DNA of 64,000 nucleotides. Origin: Chrysogorgia sp. JL179-B06. Taxonomy: Eukaryota; Cnidaria; Anthozoa; Scleralcyonacea; Chrysogorgiidae. Position 1 is the first letter of the stretch. Every line of letters starts with the position of its first letter. A program made the position numbers and the translations under genes. The stretch spans positions 1 to 64,000 of the forward strand of contig JAYKKM010000254.1 in the NCBI GenBank assembly GCA_035772405.1, read 5' to 3'. The notes under the pieces are model-generated. The model ran no database searches. It was not told where the DNA came from and saw nothing but the letters and a program-made list of their open reading frames with translations. This document shows positions 10,646 through 22,400 of this stretch, in pieces.

Positions 10646-10770
10646 TAAGTACTTCATCTTGCATCTCAATATGGGTAAGTACTTCATCTTGCAGAGACAT
10701 AGCGAACCCATGCCACTAAACAAGATATTAGGGTTAGGGGTTTGCTATATGCTGCAAGATGAAGTATTAA
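10646..10770. repeat. Small foldback with a doubled left arm
   Basis: GTAAGTACTTCATCTTGCA occurs twice (near 10646 and 10675), and its reverse complement TGCAAGATGAAGTA occurs near 10753. A telomere-like TTAGGGTTAGGGG lies between. The right end is used as target site by the MITE at 10772. Confidence 0.6.
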
Positions 10771-10771
10771 C

Positions 10772-10950
10772 GGCGGTGCTAAAATACAGGTAGCGGGTGG
10801 GTCGTGTCTTTAGTATACCCAAAAGTCGGAAATGTGAAGAGATGACTGGAAACACAAAACAACTAATATCCTAACCCCACGCCTAACAAGTTTTCTATGG
10901 TTTAGTGTTAGAAACCGCTACCTACCTGCTACCCGCATTTTAGCCTCGCC
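10772..10950. mobile_element. MITE, 179 bp, with 10-bp target duplication
   Basis: The direct repeat AAGTATTAAC flanks the unit at 10762-10771 and 10951-10960. Inside, the termini GGCGGTGCTAAAATACAGG and (reverse complement of the right end) AGGCGAGGCTAAAATGCGGG are imperfect inverted repeats. No ORF is present. An 8-10 bp duplication fits a hAT- or Mutator-type non-autonomous element. Confidence 0.65.
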
Positions 10951-10999
10951 TAAGTATTAACCTCAATATGTGCTCAGATCGGCTCATGACTCAGAGCGT

Positions 11000-11310
11000 C
11001 GCACCACTCACGTGAAGGTTCGAGAGAGGAAGCTAGGCTTGGTAAAGGTCTTCAAAAATATGTCAAATCTCAGTTTATTTATCGCTGCAAGTATTCATCA
11101 ACGTTATGAACGTTTTAGTGACGTTGCAAGGGGAAGGCAATGTTCTTTGCTGAGTTTTTCAGCGCTATTGCGCGCTCAATCGCTGCCCGTTCCACAATGG
11201 ATTGACACAATTGATCAAATCCTTACAGAAGAAGATCTTATATACTTGAACGCTCTTAAGAATCAATTTATACCTGATAGAGCTAGTTTGGCGATGAAGG
11301 GTTCAACCAA
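11000..11310 (+). pseudogene. Cysteine-protease-like remnant (UL36/OTU-like fold)
   Basis: The frame at 10970-11383 contains ASIHQRYERFSDVARGRQCS followed by LLSFSALLRAQSLPVPQWI and DLIYLNALKNQFIPD. The RGRQC-(x)n-S-LL core with a candidate catalytic Cys recalls the herpesvirus tegument-protease/OTU-like domains found at the N terminus of some mobile-element helicase proteins. Only the first 90 or so residues are present. After about 11390 the sequence becomes a low-complexity run of NEAK/NEVK repeats. The assignment is from memory of the motif and is tentative. Confidence 0.4.
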
Positions 11311-11389
11311 CAACATCAAACTATTGACCTATAAACCAGGCACAAACAAACAAACATACACCTTTTGTGGTGACAAATACTGATCTGCC

Positions 11390-11567
11390 TAATGAGGTAA
11401 AACCCAGCGACGCACAATTATCGGCCAACGAGGCAAAACGATTGCCCAACGAGGCAAAACAACCAAATGTATGGCTAACTGAGAAAGAGCCTAACGAGGT
11501 AAAACAATCGACCATTGAAACGCAAACGAAAACAACTGAACGGTCTTTGTCGATCAAGTATAAATAA
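11390..11567 (+). repeat. Short AACGAGGCAAAAC repeat
   Basis: The motif AACGAGGCAAAAC (or AATGAGGTAAAAC) occurs four times, reading as NEAK/NEVK in the plus frame. It could be coding low complexity or a simple minisatellite. Confidence 0.5.
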
Positions 11568-12484
11568 TTTTTGCTATAGCTTTAATGCGCTTGCATTTCA
11601 CGCACAAAACCTAAACAGCACTCAAGTGCGACAAACCGTTGCACAAACAATATAACAATAAATATAGAACAGACAACTAAAGACCAATGACAAGAAATTT
11701 ACGCTGTTGCTTTTTCATATTGTCACATTACATTTACGATTTCCGCTTCACTTACCGGCGATCTACAATAAGTGCGATGCAGTGTCACAGTACTTCACTT
11801 TCTCACAGAAATTTCTAGTTATTATTATGTCTCTGGTTGGCGGCCTATACAACAGGCTGCCCATGTCCTTTACACCATTGATGCAGCATTTCCTTTAAAA
11901 ATACTTTTGGTTTCAGTAAATATATATATATATGTTATTTGCGACTGGGAGGTTCGTACTGGAAAAATTATGTAATAGGAATTCACTTATTCATGTTTAG
12001 GGGTTACGATTTTTTGGGATGATTTTTGTTCATACAGTACTTAGCCTGCATGCAGACTCCACCTGATAATGAAATTTTATATCCGCTAGTTACATCTAGT
12101 TAAAATATTTTACCTTATTAAATTATGTTTATATTAAATACACCTATACCATATATAACAACCCTGAAATAGTTCTTCATCAGCCACTTCAAAAAGCTTT
12201 TGAATTATTGAGGCTCAAAATCGCTTGTGAGCATGCCTGATCAATATGAGCGGTTCAAATCTTTAAGAAATTTGTAGGGTAATTCCAATATATGCCAGAG
12301 ATGGATATTGCATATATTTTTTGATTCAAAAAATGGCAGGCCAATGGTGCAAAATTTAGGGATTGTGAAATGTGAAGTGAAATGCTTAGATTGATTGTCA
12401 AATCGATTCCTCATATGTAAACGTTTTATTGGTTCTATAAAAAATTAAAGGACAACGATGCTAACGTTCAGAAGTCGCACTTAC
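11568..12484. other. Gap, nothing recognised
   Basis: AT-rich sequence with an (AT)n run near 11922. No domain or repeat with clear boundaries was seen. Confidence 0.3.
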
Positions 12485-12622
12485 CTGGACTCTCAAGGAA
12501 CAGTAAACCTTGGAAACAAAACCGCTCTCTCCAGCATCGATATGTTTTAGCAACTCTAGAGAAAAGTTTGCTTTCTCAATGTAGCATAATCGCCTGTTCT
12601 TTCTATCCACCTTGATTCCCAT
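12485..12622 (-). CDS. Candidate first coding exon of an unidentified gene
   Basis: The minus strand gives ATG at 12622 and 46 codons (MGIKVDRKNRRLCYIEKANF to SKVYCSLRVQ), ending at a strong donor CCAG/GTAAGT at 12485. An in-frame TAA lies upstream of the ATG, so this would be the first coding exon. I found no convincing downstream exon on the minus strand. The composition is protein-like, but one short exon is weak evidence. The family is not recognised. Confidence 0.35.
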
Positions 12623-12689
12623 GTTTTGCTCGTTAACTACCTGTTATCTTCACTGCAAACAACAAGAAAGTTGTCAACTTATTGCACAT

Positions 12690-12733
12690 AAATTTATACA
12701 AATTTCGCGCCAAATTTATACAAATTTCGCGCC
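12690..12733. repeat. Perfect 22-bp tandem duplication
   Basis: The 22-bp unit AAATTTATAC + AAATTTCGCGCC is present twice head to tail with no mismatch. Confidence 0.9.
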
Positions 12734-13135
12734 AAGTTTTAGCGACGTCCCAAATTAATTATGATATTTGGAAAGTTATGGGAGGGGTAATACATTTTTG
12801 TCACTCGCATTTGTGTGCGGTTTGATTCATGGTCAGTTGACCAGGGTAGGATATTTTTCTGTAGCTTTGTGTGTTGCATTTGATCTTATATATCAGTAGC
12901 ATAGTGAGCACTATATTTTTGATGTATCAGTCAATTCCAGCTGTACCCATCCCCCCGGCCCAACCGGGCATTCGCCTTTTTTCTAATCCCAGAGGTGGGG
13001 CCATGGCCAATATTGTATCCCAGGGTGAAGACTTTAGCAAATTTTTAGCGAATCACTATAATTATGTATTAGAAGCTGTTTATATGGGAGGTTGGCCAGC
13101 CTGTTCAAAATTACTTTGCATTTATATGGGCAATT

Positions 13136-13219
13136 AAGCGGGCCTGCCCGGTTAGCGAGATCTCGGCAGACGGATGAAATTTTCCCATGTAAACACTTAT
13201 CAGCCGGGCTGGCCCGCTT
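13136..13219. repeat. GC-rich inverted repeat (16-bp arms)
   Basis: AAGCGGGCCTGCCCGG at 13136-13151 pairs with CCGGGCTGGCCCGCTT at 13204-13219, with one mismatch over a 52-bp loop. The GC-rich arms stand out in an AT-rich region and look like a short MITE core. Confidence 0.7.
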
Positions 13220-14539
13220 ACCGGAATGAAAAATGTTGAAATGCACATACGTAGAAGGAATTACATAATTTATTTTTCAAACTTTCAACTCTCAAAATGA
13301 AAAGTAGCATATAAACGCAAGAAATAATTCGTCTCGACAACCGACCAAATAAATCGAACAAGCAAATCGATCGATCTGGCGGTGAGCTGAATGTCACTAT
13401 GGACCAGACTGCACCTGACATCAACCTCCTGAGAGAGGAAGACCAGACAATTAAGTCTAAACCAGTCGCGAAATACAAGAGTACTGCAGGTTGAATGTGC
13501 ACCAATGCAATAATAAATAAATATTACAGAACATTGGAGGGATCAAGCGCCTCACTTTTTTAAAAAAAGTACAACTTTCAAGCGAGTTTAGTATAGTATA
13601 CAGGAGTAAAAATTTTTTTTTAGATTTGATAAAAGTATTTTATAAAAAATAAAAGGAAAATAGTGAAGATAGAGAGAGAGATAGATGTGTTCAAATATAG
13701 TGAAGAGAGAGAGAGAGAGATAGATGTGTTCAGAATGAACAGCAGAAGCGAGGTTGGTGTGGTTATTTTGAATAATATATATGAAAATAATTTATGCATT
13801 TTGTATTTTATAAAAATTAAAAGAAAATGAAACGTTCACAAAGTACTAGTGTAAGTGTTTGAACGATGTGTTGATTTTATTAAATAAAAAGGGTGTGGTG
13901 TAGATACATACTATATATACGCTATTTGTACCTTTTAAGCGCCATAAACCGCATAACGTCTTTATACGTAGGGTTTACCAAGATAAATTTAAATGGTAAG
14001 AGGTTGATGTATTGTATTTAATAGAATATTATATGAGAATATGTTGAGAATATGTGCTGTTCACTCTTTCCCGACAGGCTGAAAACATCCAAAATTGAAC
14101 CACCTCTTTGTTCTATTGATATCTCTTGAAATAACCAAAACTGTTGCGAAAGCTATACATTTTCTGAAAGCCCAATAAACCGGCTTTTACTGGTGCTTTT
14201 AAATATCCCGAACAAAACACATTATGTTAATATAAATTAGCATTAATTATCATAAATCAGGTTGAAAAATTTACATTTTTCTAGAGAAGACCATCTTGCA
14301 CGCCCGCGTAGCATCTTGAAAACTCAAAATGCCACCAATCACAGAGTTGTTTATGAAATCAAATCAAACTTGGCGTGTGCGTAGATCTCATGTTCCTGGC
14401 GCTTGTCGCATTTCCATTTTTAATCTTGCGTTACCGTGTGCCGTATTTTTCGACTGACGACTTTGTGGGTCTTCTACGACCCATTTTGACTGGGCCGGTC
14501 AGGAAAGAGTTAAAGGTTATAAGATATTGAATTTTTTTG
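13220..14539. other. AT-rich gene-free stretch with a duplicated GA-rich unit
   Basis: At about 13660-13735 a unit GTGAAGA(TA)(GA)nTAGATGTGTTCA occurs twice. No conserved ORF was found elsewhere. Confidence 0.4.
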
Positions 14540-15237
14540 AATTTTTTTTTTATTTAGGATGGAAAAATCTATCAAAAGAAAAAAGACCCCACAAACAAAA
14601 GTGGAAAAAGTTTTTTATATATTTTAAAAGTGGTTACGTATTTTCAACGCTTTAAAAATTCACAGATTGGTTTTATCTGTTGGATGTTTGGTCTTTACAA
14701 TTATTATTATGGTGGAATTATTGGTTGTTTACAAATTAAAACCAATGAGTTTGCAAGATATTACACAGGATTTTATTGTTTACGTTTAAAAGATCCAGAA
14801 GTTGAAGATATGAAACTTGCGAAATGTTGGACAGTTGAGGGGTGTGAAGGAAAATACATTGTTCCATATATTGACAATAGTTAAAAATATATTTTACATA
14901 GATATTCAGATCCTCATGAGTTAATATTATCAAAGAACCCTTTATTATTATCTTCAATATTTAGGTTAGATAATCAGTATTTAGATCAGTTATATGTGAG
15001 TGTATCAAGACCGCAATATTTTCGTGATGATGTTTACCATTTTATGTCCCCTATTGTTTCATTTTCACAGGAGGAAATCGTTTACCGATACCCTTTGGGT
15101 TGGGTAGATCTTTTATATTTCGTTTGATAGATAAAATATCTTTAGATGACAGATCCCCTATTTTAGTTGATCTTACTCTTTATTTATTAACTGTAGCACC
15201 TTTTTTTAGTAGCTTGTTTTCGCCATAATTCTGAATT
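14540..15237 (+). pseudogene. Unidentified AT-rich coding remnant
   Basis: An 84-aa ORF at 14630-14884 (FICWMFGLYNYYYGGIIGCL, then RLKDPEVEDMKLAKCWTVEG) is followed in shifted frames by RLDNQYLDQLYVSVSRPQYF and EEIVYRYPLGWVDLLYF. Clean protein-like segments across some 600 bp suggest a decayed gene. The strong AT bias and many Tyr/Phe/Ile residues differ from neighbouring LINE proteins. I cannot name it. A MITE at 15238 interrupts or ends it. Confidence 0.35.
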
Positions 15238-15818
15238 ACTTAAAGTGCCACTACGATGAAAATTTACCCCCGTCTTTTAGATTTTCTTTAGCATAGAATA
15301 GTATTTCAGGGTCGAAAGTGATCATCGATGTGAAAAAAAAATAATAAATGGTATTTTGAAGTAAGTATTTTGAGCTCTGAAATCACTATTATTTAGGTCA
15401 CCATTACTAAAAACGTGTTCCAAGTGAGCCTGCAATTTCAAAAGGTAATATTGTTTGTGACATCAGATTCTCAATGCTACGCCTGAATTTCGGTCGAGAT
15501 TATTTGTTTTCTTGTTTTTTTCGAGAAGTAGATGAAATGTCCAGCCTTTCAGACGAAGAATTTGAAAAAACGACCTTGATTTACTTGGAGAATTAGCCAC
15601 GTGGAGTCTTCGCGTTGAGAATCTGACGTCACTTCGACTGGTCAAGAACATGAACGATTAATGGCGGACATAACAACTCCAGATTCGGAGTTTGAAAAAT
15701 AATACTTGCCATCGTCGAATCGCAAAACGGTTTCGACCAAGTAATATTTAGCAGCTCTGCTTTATAAATTCGTAAAAATATCGATAGGTAAAAATTTGAT
15801 CGTAGTGGCACTTTAAGT
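15238..15818. mobile_element. MITE, 581 bp, with about 20-bp TIRs
   Basis: ACTTAAAGTGCCACTACGAT at 15238 is matched by its reverse complement ending at 15818. The similarity continues imperfectly for another ten bases. No internal ORF has a recognisable domain. It sits in AT-rich sequence just before LINE A. No clear target duplication beyond the TIR was seen. Confidence 0.75.
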
Positions 15819-16037
15819 ATAATATTTTCCCCCTAGCATTATGTTTTATTTTTTATTGCCCAAAACATAATCCTCAAGGTAGAATTGAGAATAATATCAC
15901 GTCTCATACACAAATTTAATTTGTTTTTTGATTATTATACAAGGTGTTGTAATTATAAAAATTGTAAACAAAAATCTACTTTTTGGGGGGAACCCTTTAA
16001 CTAATTATATATTTTATATTACTTTAATGAGCATGTC
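15819..16037. other. AT-rich spacer before LINE A
   Basis: Contains a run of G (TTTTGGGGGGAACCC near 15982) and AT-rich sequence. It may include the 5' UTR of LINE A, since the ATGGCGTCTGG start near 16038 resembles the 5' ends of LINEs C and G. Confidence 0.35.
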
Positions 16038-16736
16038 ATGGCGTCTGGACGTGTTTATCTTATGCTCCTGATTTATTCGTTATTTTTATCCCAACACGAT
16101 CTTTTGCAGTCTTGTAAATGGTCAAATTGTGTTTTTAATAGTTCATTCTTTAAGAATCCTTATGGATCGGGCGCTGCTGGACTGTTCTTAACCTATACGA
16201 AGCGAGAGTTTGCTCTGCCTGGTCATGTTCTCATTAAACGGAATATGCTAAAATCGAATATTTGGTCTAGACGTGCCCTGACAAAGTCGTCTAAACATGG
16301 ATCTACGTGCCTGGTACTCCCGTCAAGACTGTTCATTATGGATCTTACACTGCATGTTGATGTTTCATCTAACCCTGGTCCTGATATGCTGCAAAGACAT
16401 GGTCTTAAGGATAATGAAACAAACGAGAATCGCTCGCTAATGACCTCACGCTCACTTAGCTATTCAATAAGTCAGTTGCTGTCGCTGAGGCAGTTTGTAC
16501 CGGATTATATTTCACCGCAACTAGCAATGCAACTAAAGGTAGCATACCTGCTTCGGATAAGAGGCACTAGCACGGATATAGGATATCTCTGTACTCAAAC
16601 AAACATACCGATCAACATTTCATCGGCTGTGGAGTACTCGAATAATGTCACTGTTGTTGAGGACAATTACCGACACCTTTGTACGATTCCCGTGAGAATA
16701 ACCATGCGTCCTGAATGGATATCGGTTACGCACTGA
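16038..16736 (+). CDS. LINE A N-terminal ORF with hydrophobic start and 2A-like motif
   Basis: This 232-aa ORF opens with a hydrophobic, signal-like segment (VYLMLLIYSLFLSQ, residues about 7-20). At residues 108-115 (16359-16382) it has DVSSNPGP, the C-terminal part of the 2A ribosome-skipping consensus D[VI]ExNPGP but with Ser at the Glu position. After it the sequence is Ser/Thr-rich with no domain I know. It stops at 16736, just before the endonuclease ORF. The two were probably one frame originally. Confidence 0.6.
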   Translation: MASGRVYLMLLIYSLFLSQHDLLQSCKWSNCVFNSSFFKNPYGSGAAGLFLTYTKREFALPGHVLIKRNMLKSNIWSRRALTKSSKHGSTCLVLPSRLFIMDLTLHVDVSSNPGPDMLQRHGLKDNETNENRSLMTSRSLSYSISQLLSLRQFVPDYISPQLAMQLKVAYLLRIRGTSTDIGYLCTQTNIPINISSAVEYSNNVTVVEDNYRHLCTIPVRITMRPEWISVTH

Positions 16737-16769
16737 TCAAGAAATAATAATAACATCATTAACATTCAG

Positions 16770-17612
16770 ATGGAAACACAAGTCTCAAAGACAATTGCTG
16801 AGGACAACCATCGACATTTCCATTCTATTCAAGAGAGAATAACTACACGTCCTAAAAGACTTGTTGTGAATCGTACAAGAAACCTTAGTAACATCATTAA
16901 TATTCAGACTAAAAATCAAGTCTCCAAAACAATGCCGCGTTTGCAATTCGCTGTCTGGAATGCACATTCAGTTAACAACAAATCAGCTTCTATTTGTGAT
17001 TTTGTTATTTCCAGGCGTTTAGATATCCTTGTTCTAACTGAAACGTGGCTTTCTGCTAGAAACAGTGACAATAGCTCCATTGCGGAAATCACTAATACTT
17101 TGGGTGATTATAACTTCCTGCATCTGCCTAGATCTAATAGAAAGGGAGGAGGAGTTGGAATTTTACTTCGTAAAGACTTTGGTGTAATAGAAAACGATAT
17201 TTCAGATTTTAAGTCTATGGAGTATCTCGATCTGTCGATTACGTCACACAAGATGATAATTAGACTTGTCGCAATTTACCGGCTTCCACCGTCTAACAAG
17301 AATAAACTCTCAGCATCAATATTTTTTTATGAATTCTCCATTCTACTGGAGGATCTAGTTGTCACACCTGAATATACCTTGGACCTTGTTATTGATCGGC
17401 AAGATGATAGCTTGTTCTCACCGTCTATTGAATTGATTTCGGATCTTCCATCTGACCATAGCGCGGTAATCTGCTCGCTAGATCTCCCGAAGCCTAAAGC
17501 TACCAAAAAGATCATTAAACATCGCGATCTCCGACACATTAACCAGCAGTTATGGCGCGATGACCTGACCTCATCATTGCATTGCTTCATCAGATGCAGA
17601 TTCTTGTACTGA
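16770..17612 (+). pseudogene. LINE A apurinic-type endonuclease (internal deletion)
   Basis: The 280-aa ORF carries LQFAVWNAHSVNNKSASICD, LVLTETWLS, RKGGGVGILLRKDF and finally LPSDHSAVICS, the landmarks of the EEP endonuclease that nicks target DNA. The central GDFN segment is missing: the sequence jumps from LLEDLVVTPEYTLDLVID directly to the C-terminal part. The catalytic core is therefore incomplete. The frame is lost near 17610. Confidence 0.8.
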
Positions 17613-17640
17613 TAATTTCAATCAAGCTCTCCGTGAACTC

Positions 17641-18843
17641 CTAAATAAACATGCTCCGGAAAAAACACGATCGGTGACGATACGTCCAAATGCTCCATGG
17701 TACACAGATACTTTGAGAACGATGAAGAAAGAAAAACGGCGATATGAGCGGAAATATATGTTGACCCATCTGGAAGTTCACCGTCAGATGTACAGGGACA
17801 AGTGTAACGCATATACAGTTGCACTTAATGCTGCGAAAGCTGAGTTCTATAAGATGATGATCTCGAGTTCCAACAACCATCAGCTGTTCTGGATGATTGA
17901 TGGTTTATTCCGCGTAAAAGCTGTTCCTCCGCTTCCTCCACATGACTCTCCCACCATCCTAGCTGAGGTGTTCAGTAACCACTTCCATACTAAGATTCTG
18001 AAGTTGCGTGATGAACTGGAGAATTCTAAATTGTCATCTGAAGAACTCTCTGTCATTGTTGACTCTCCATGTTGTCATTCGTCGCTTTTGGACTTTAACA
18101 TACTGTCGGAGAATCTTGTTCACAAGATGCTTAATAAGTCTCCTTCAAAGTCGTGTCAACTGGACACCATCCCGGCCTGTACACATTATCAAGCAAGATC
18201 TTGACCTACTTGTTCCTCCTATAACTAAAATTATCAATGCATCATTGACTGAGGGCGTGTTTCCTTCATCTTTTAAAAGTGGTATCATTCATCCTTCAAT
18301 GAAAAAGTCCACCCTTGAACAGGCTGAATTTTCTAGCTATCGTCCAATCACAAACATAGCTTTCCTATCAAAGTCACTGGAACGAGTGGTGTCTACACAG
18401 ACAATGAATTATCTTGTTGATAATGAATTACTAGCTAAATTTCAGTCAGCATACAGATAATTTTATACGGAGACAGCAATGTTGCGTGTGATGAATGATA
18501 TTCTTCTTGCCATTGATTCACGGCATGAGGTGGTATTAGTTCTGCTAGACCTATCCTCAGCATTTGATACGATCGACCATACTCTCCTTTTAGAGAGACT
18601 TCACCATCGTTATGAGATCGGAGGCACAGCTTTAGCCTGGTTCCGGTCTTATCTCACCGAGAGAACACAGTCGGTTGTTGTCAAGAATGTTGTCTCTACC
18701 AGTAGGGTATTACAGTATGGTGTACCACAAGGTTCTGTGTTGGGTCCGCTTTTATTTTCCCTGTATTTTGCTCCATTGGAGGATTTGATCAAAGCGCATA
18801 AATTGGATTGCATGATGTATGCAGATGACACTCAACTCTATGT
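17641..18843 (+). pseudogene. LINE A reverse transcriptase (partial, frameshifted)
   Basis: Linker with APWYTDTLRTMKKEKRRYER, then RT blocks in three frames: FSSYRPITNIAFLSKSLERV, LLDLSSAFDTIDHTLLLERL (motif A), YGVPQGSVLGPLLFSLYF (motif B) and MYADDTQLYV (motif C). A TAA at 18458-18460 falls between SAYR and FYTETA. Coding similarity ends abruptly at about 18843 where LINE B begins on the other strand. Confidence 0.85.
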
Positions 18844-19456
18844 TGGTATTCCATCGGGACCACAAGCTTTTGACGTATCTAACTTTTTTAAACTGTCAGC
18901 GACTTCCTCAACAGTAAGAATTATTTCAGAAATTTGCATATCAGTAATTGCTGTAAACTCACTGTGGACTATATTTGTACTCGGAGACAGGAACACTGAA
19001 GAAAAGTAATCATTAAAGAGCTCGGCTTTCTTCGCCGGAGTCTTGGCAGTAAAACCATTATATGTAACTACTGCACTCAGGCTGCTGCGATGATGTATAA
19101 TAGCCTTATGATAGCTCCAAAACTTCTTTGGATTATCTTTCAGAGATGATTCTATATTCTCTAGATACTCGCGGTGTTTACGTCGCACAAGACACTTAAC
19201 AGATTGACTTAAATTACGAAGTGCTTCCTTGCGTATCGGGTTTTTATTCAGGCGATATTTCTTTAAAGCCGCGTATTTCTTACGAATAAGATATCGCACT
19301 TCACTGTCAATCCAAGGAGGGGAGTTTATATCACACACTGTCTTGACCGGAATGTGACTTTCTACCGAAGTCAAAAACAAGTCCTTCCATTTCAACCATC
19401 TATCCTCAATATCGCCAGAGTTTATAATATCAAACGGTATATTTGATAGATATATG
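18844..19456 (-). pseudogene. LINE B, linker and RT start (3' half of split copy)
   Basis: The minus strand reads LSNIPFDIINSGDIEDRW, SPPWIDSEVRYLIRKKYAAL, PKKFWSYHKAI, FNDYFSSVF and LKKLDTSKACGPDGIPT, the region between endonuclease and RT of a CR1-like LINE. It begins where LINE C is inserted (about 19456) and ends at about 18844 against LINE A. Its 5' half is at 23006-24018. Confidence 0.85.
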
Positions 19457-22400
19457 GTCAACATGGCGGTCGGGTGTCTTTCATCGATGATTAGGTCCTT
19501 GTTCATTTTATGGCTCATGAGCTCTGTGATACTATACCAAACTCCAACAAAATGTTCAAATAACATTGTCAACTCGTATTTTGTTGCTTGTTGCTTACAT
19601 GTAAAGACTTATCCAAGTCGTAATTGTGGATTGCCTCGTCACGCTAAGAAATCCAAAGTTCCTTCGAATTTGAAAGTTAAAGCTGGTATTTATTTAACCA
19701 AGATGTTCTTTTCTGCATCGTTCTTGATACTTTTGGCAAATGATGTCAACCTCAATCCTGGTCCAGTGAAGGATCCTTGCTCCATGTGCTCTAAATCTTG
19801 TCGACTCAATCAAAAGGCAATTCAATGTGACGAATGTGACTCTTGGTACCATGCAAAATGTGTGGAAATCAAAGCAAAGGAATATTTTGATATGTGTAGA
19901 CCTAGTGCAAATTGGTCTTGTCATAGGTGCTTGTTCCCGGGATTTGATAGTTCTCAAAGTTCAAGCGAGACTATTCGGCCTCAATGTGATTCCTTTACTG
20001 AAAGTATGCCAAAATTGCTTCGTGGTCTAAAGGTCGGTCACCTGAATGTAAATCGACTTTACAACAAGCTTGATCAAATTAAAGACTTTATTTATGGTTT
20101 ACAACTAGATGTGATTGGGATTTCTGAAACATGGTTAACGGCAAATGTTCTCGATGAAGAGATTTTTCTTCAGGATTATTCGGTAATTCGAAGAGATCGT
20201 CAGAGTTCCTCTAAAACTCAAGGTGGAGGCTTGGTTGTTTATGTGAAAAGTGGGATAAATTTCAAGGTGAGAGATGAACTAACGAGCACATCTGCGGAAG
20301 CTATCTGGATCGAAATAATGCGTCCAAAGAGCAAACCTTTACTCATTGGCAATTTCTACAGACCACCTGATGCAGACCTGAATATTTTTATTACTGAAAT
20401 CGAAAACAGTCTGCAGGATCTCGATTTGACAAGGTATGAAATTGCCCTTTTGGGAGATTTTAATATCGACATGTGTACTAGATCAAAGACTGGTGGAAAT
20501 CGCCAAAAGTTTTGCTCTTTTTTGTTGGCAAATGATCTTGAACAGATAATAGATACACCAACAAGAGTATGTGAAATCTCAAGAACTCTTATTGATCTGA
20601 TTTGTGTAAATAACAGACACAGAGTTGTCCAAACTGAAGTCATTTCAAACTCTATCAGTGACCATAGTTTTGTTGTCTGTGTTTTTAAAAGTGGTGTTCG
20701 AAAGTTTCCCCCACGGACGGTAGAATCAAGATCATTTAAAAACTACAATAAGGAGAAATTTCTATCTGACTTAAGAAATGTCCCCTGGGATATAATTAAT
20801 TCAGTTGAATCAATTGACGATGCTGTTTTCCTTTGGGAAAAGCTCTTTTGTGAGATTGCTGACCAACATGCACCCATAAAAAAGAAAAGAATAAAAGGGT
20901 ACAATGCACCTTGGACTAACAATAAACTACTAGAATTACGTCGTGATCGCGATTACCATCTACGTAAAGCACGTCAATCAAATAGCTCATACCACTGGCA
21001 AATGTATAAAAAAATTCGAAATTATGCAAATCGAGAGGATCGTCGCGTAAAATCAGAATATTTTTGCAAATTAATTGAGGAAAGCAAATCTGATGGAAAC
21101 CGAATGTGGAAAAGCCTTAAACAAGTACTACCTTCAAAAAAGCTGACTGATATTGCTGGAATCACCTGTAAAAAAACCAAAAAGCTTTATACCAGCCCTA
21201 AGCAAATTGTTGATCTTCTAAATAATCACTTTGCCGCAATTGGCAAGAGATTAGCCAAATGTTTTTCTGCACAAGGATCACAACATTTATTTATAACGAA
21301 AACCGATGCCATTTTCTCACTTGACGGTGTCAGCATTGAATTTATTAAGAATCAATTACAGAAGTTGAAGACGAATAAAGCGACTGGTCTTGACAAAGTG
21401 AGTGCTAGACTCTTAAAAGATGCAACCGAAGTAATGGCTCCCGTATTCCAGAGTCTGTTTAACATGTCTATTCAACAGCAGTGTTTTCCAAGCAATTGGA
21501 AATCAGCCAAGATTAGAGCTCTTCATAAAGGCGGTGACACAAGTAGCTGTGATAATTATCGACCTATATCAATCCTACCGACAGTGAGTAAAATTTTTGA
21601 ACGCGCAATCCATTTTCAGCTGTACGATTTTTTGCAAAATCATAACCTTCTTTATCCATGTCAATATGGGTTCCGACGATCACTATCGACAGCCAATGCT
21701 TTGTTGCATTTGTGCGATGACATCCTTGACAATATGGATAAAAGTAAAGTTACCGGAGCCGTATACCTTGATTTAAAAAAGGCGTTTGATACGATAGACC
21801 ATACTATTCTCCTTAAGAAATTAGCAGCCTATGGTATTGACTCCCATGCACAGTTATGGTTTAAATCGTATCTTAAAAATCGTTTGCAGCGAACGGTTCT
21901 GGGGAATGCTATCTCGTCGCCCAGAACAGTAAATGTTGGAGTTCCTCAAGGTTCAGTGTTGGGGCCCTTGTTGTTCATGGTTTATGTTAATGATTTACCA
22001 GAAACAATAAATCATAGTAAAACATTACTCTTTGCTGATGATACTGTGATGTACACTACAGCTCCCACAGCTTGCAAGCTTCAAGAATTATTAAATCAAG
22101 ACCTAGCTTGCGTAAAAGATTGGCTTAACAAACATAAGTTAACTCTTAACATATTAAAATCAAAATTTATGATTCTTGGAGGATCAAAGCGATTAAATTC
22201 TTTTGGTAAAATATCGCTTCATGTTGAAGAAGATGAGCTCTCACAAGTTCCTTCATATAAATATCTTGGAGTGATTATAAATGAAAACCTATCTTGGGTG
22301 GATCATATTGAAGTTCTTCGCAAAAAAATTACGCAGAGACTTGGTATGCTGCACCGTATAAAGCATCTCTTACCACAATTTCATAGGAAAACTATTTTTA

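Larger units (their letters stand above)
16038..18843 (+). mobile_element. LINE A (CR1/L2-like), 3'-truncated
   Basis: Contains an N-terminal ORF with a 2A-like motif, an endonuclease with an internal deletion, a linker, and an RT up to the YADD box. At about 18843 it joins, in opposite orientation, LINE B, so the RT thumb and 3' end are missing. Multiple frameshifts and a stop at 18458 mark it as dead. Confidence 0.85.

Noticed and set aside
19694..19957. Minus-strand ORF opposite LINE C
   Set aside because: Antisense shadow of the PHD/endonuclease coding sequence.
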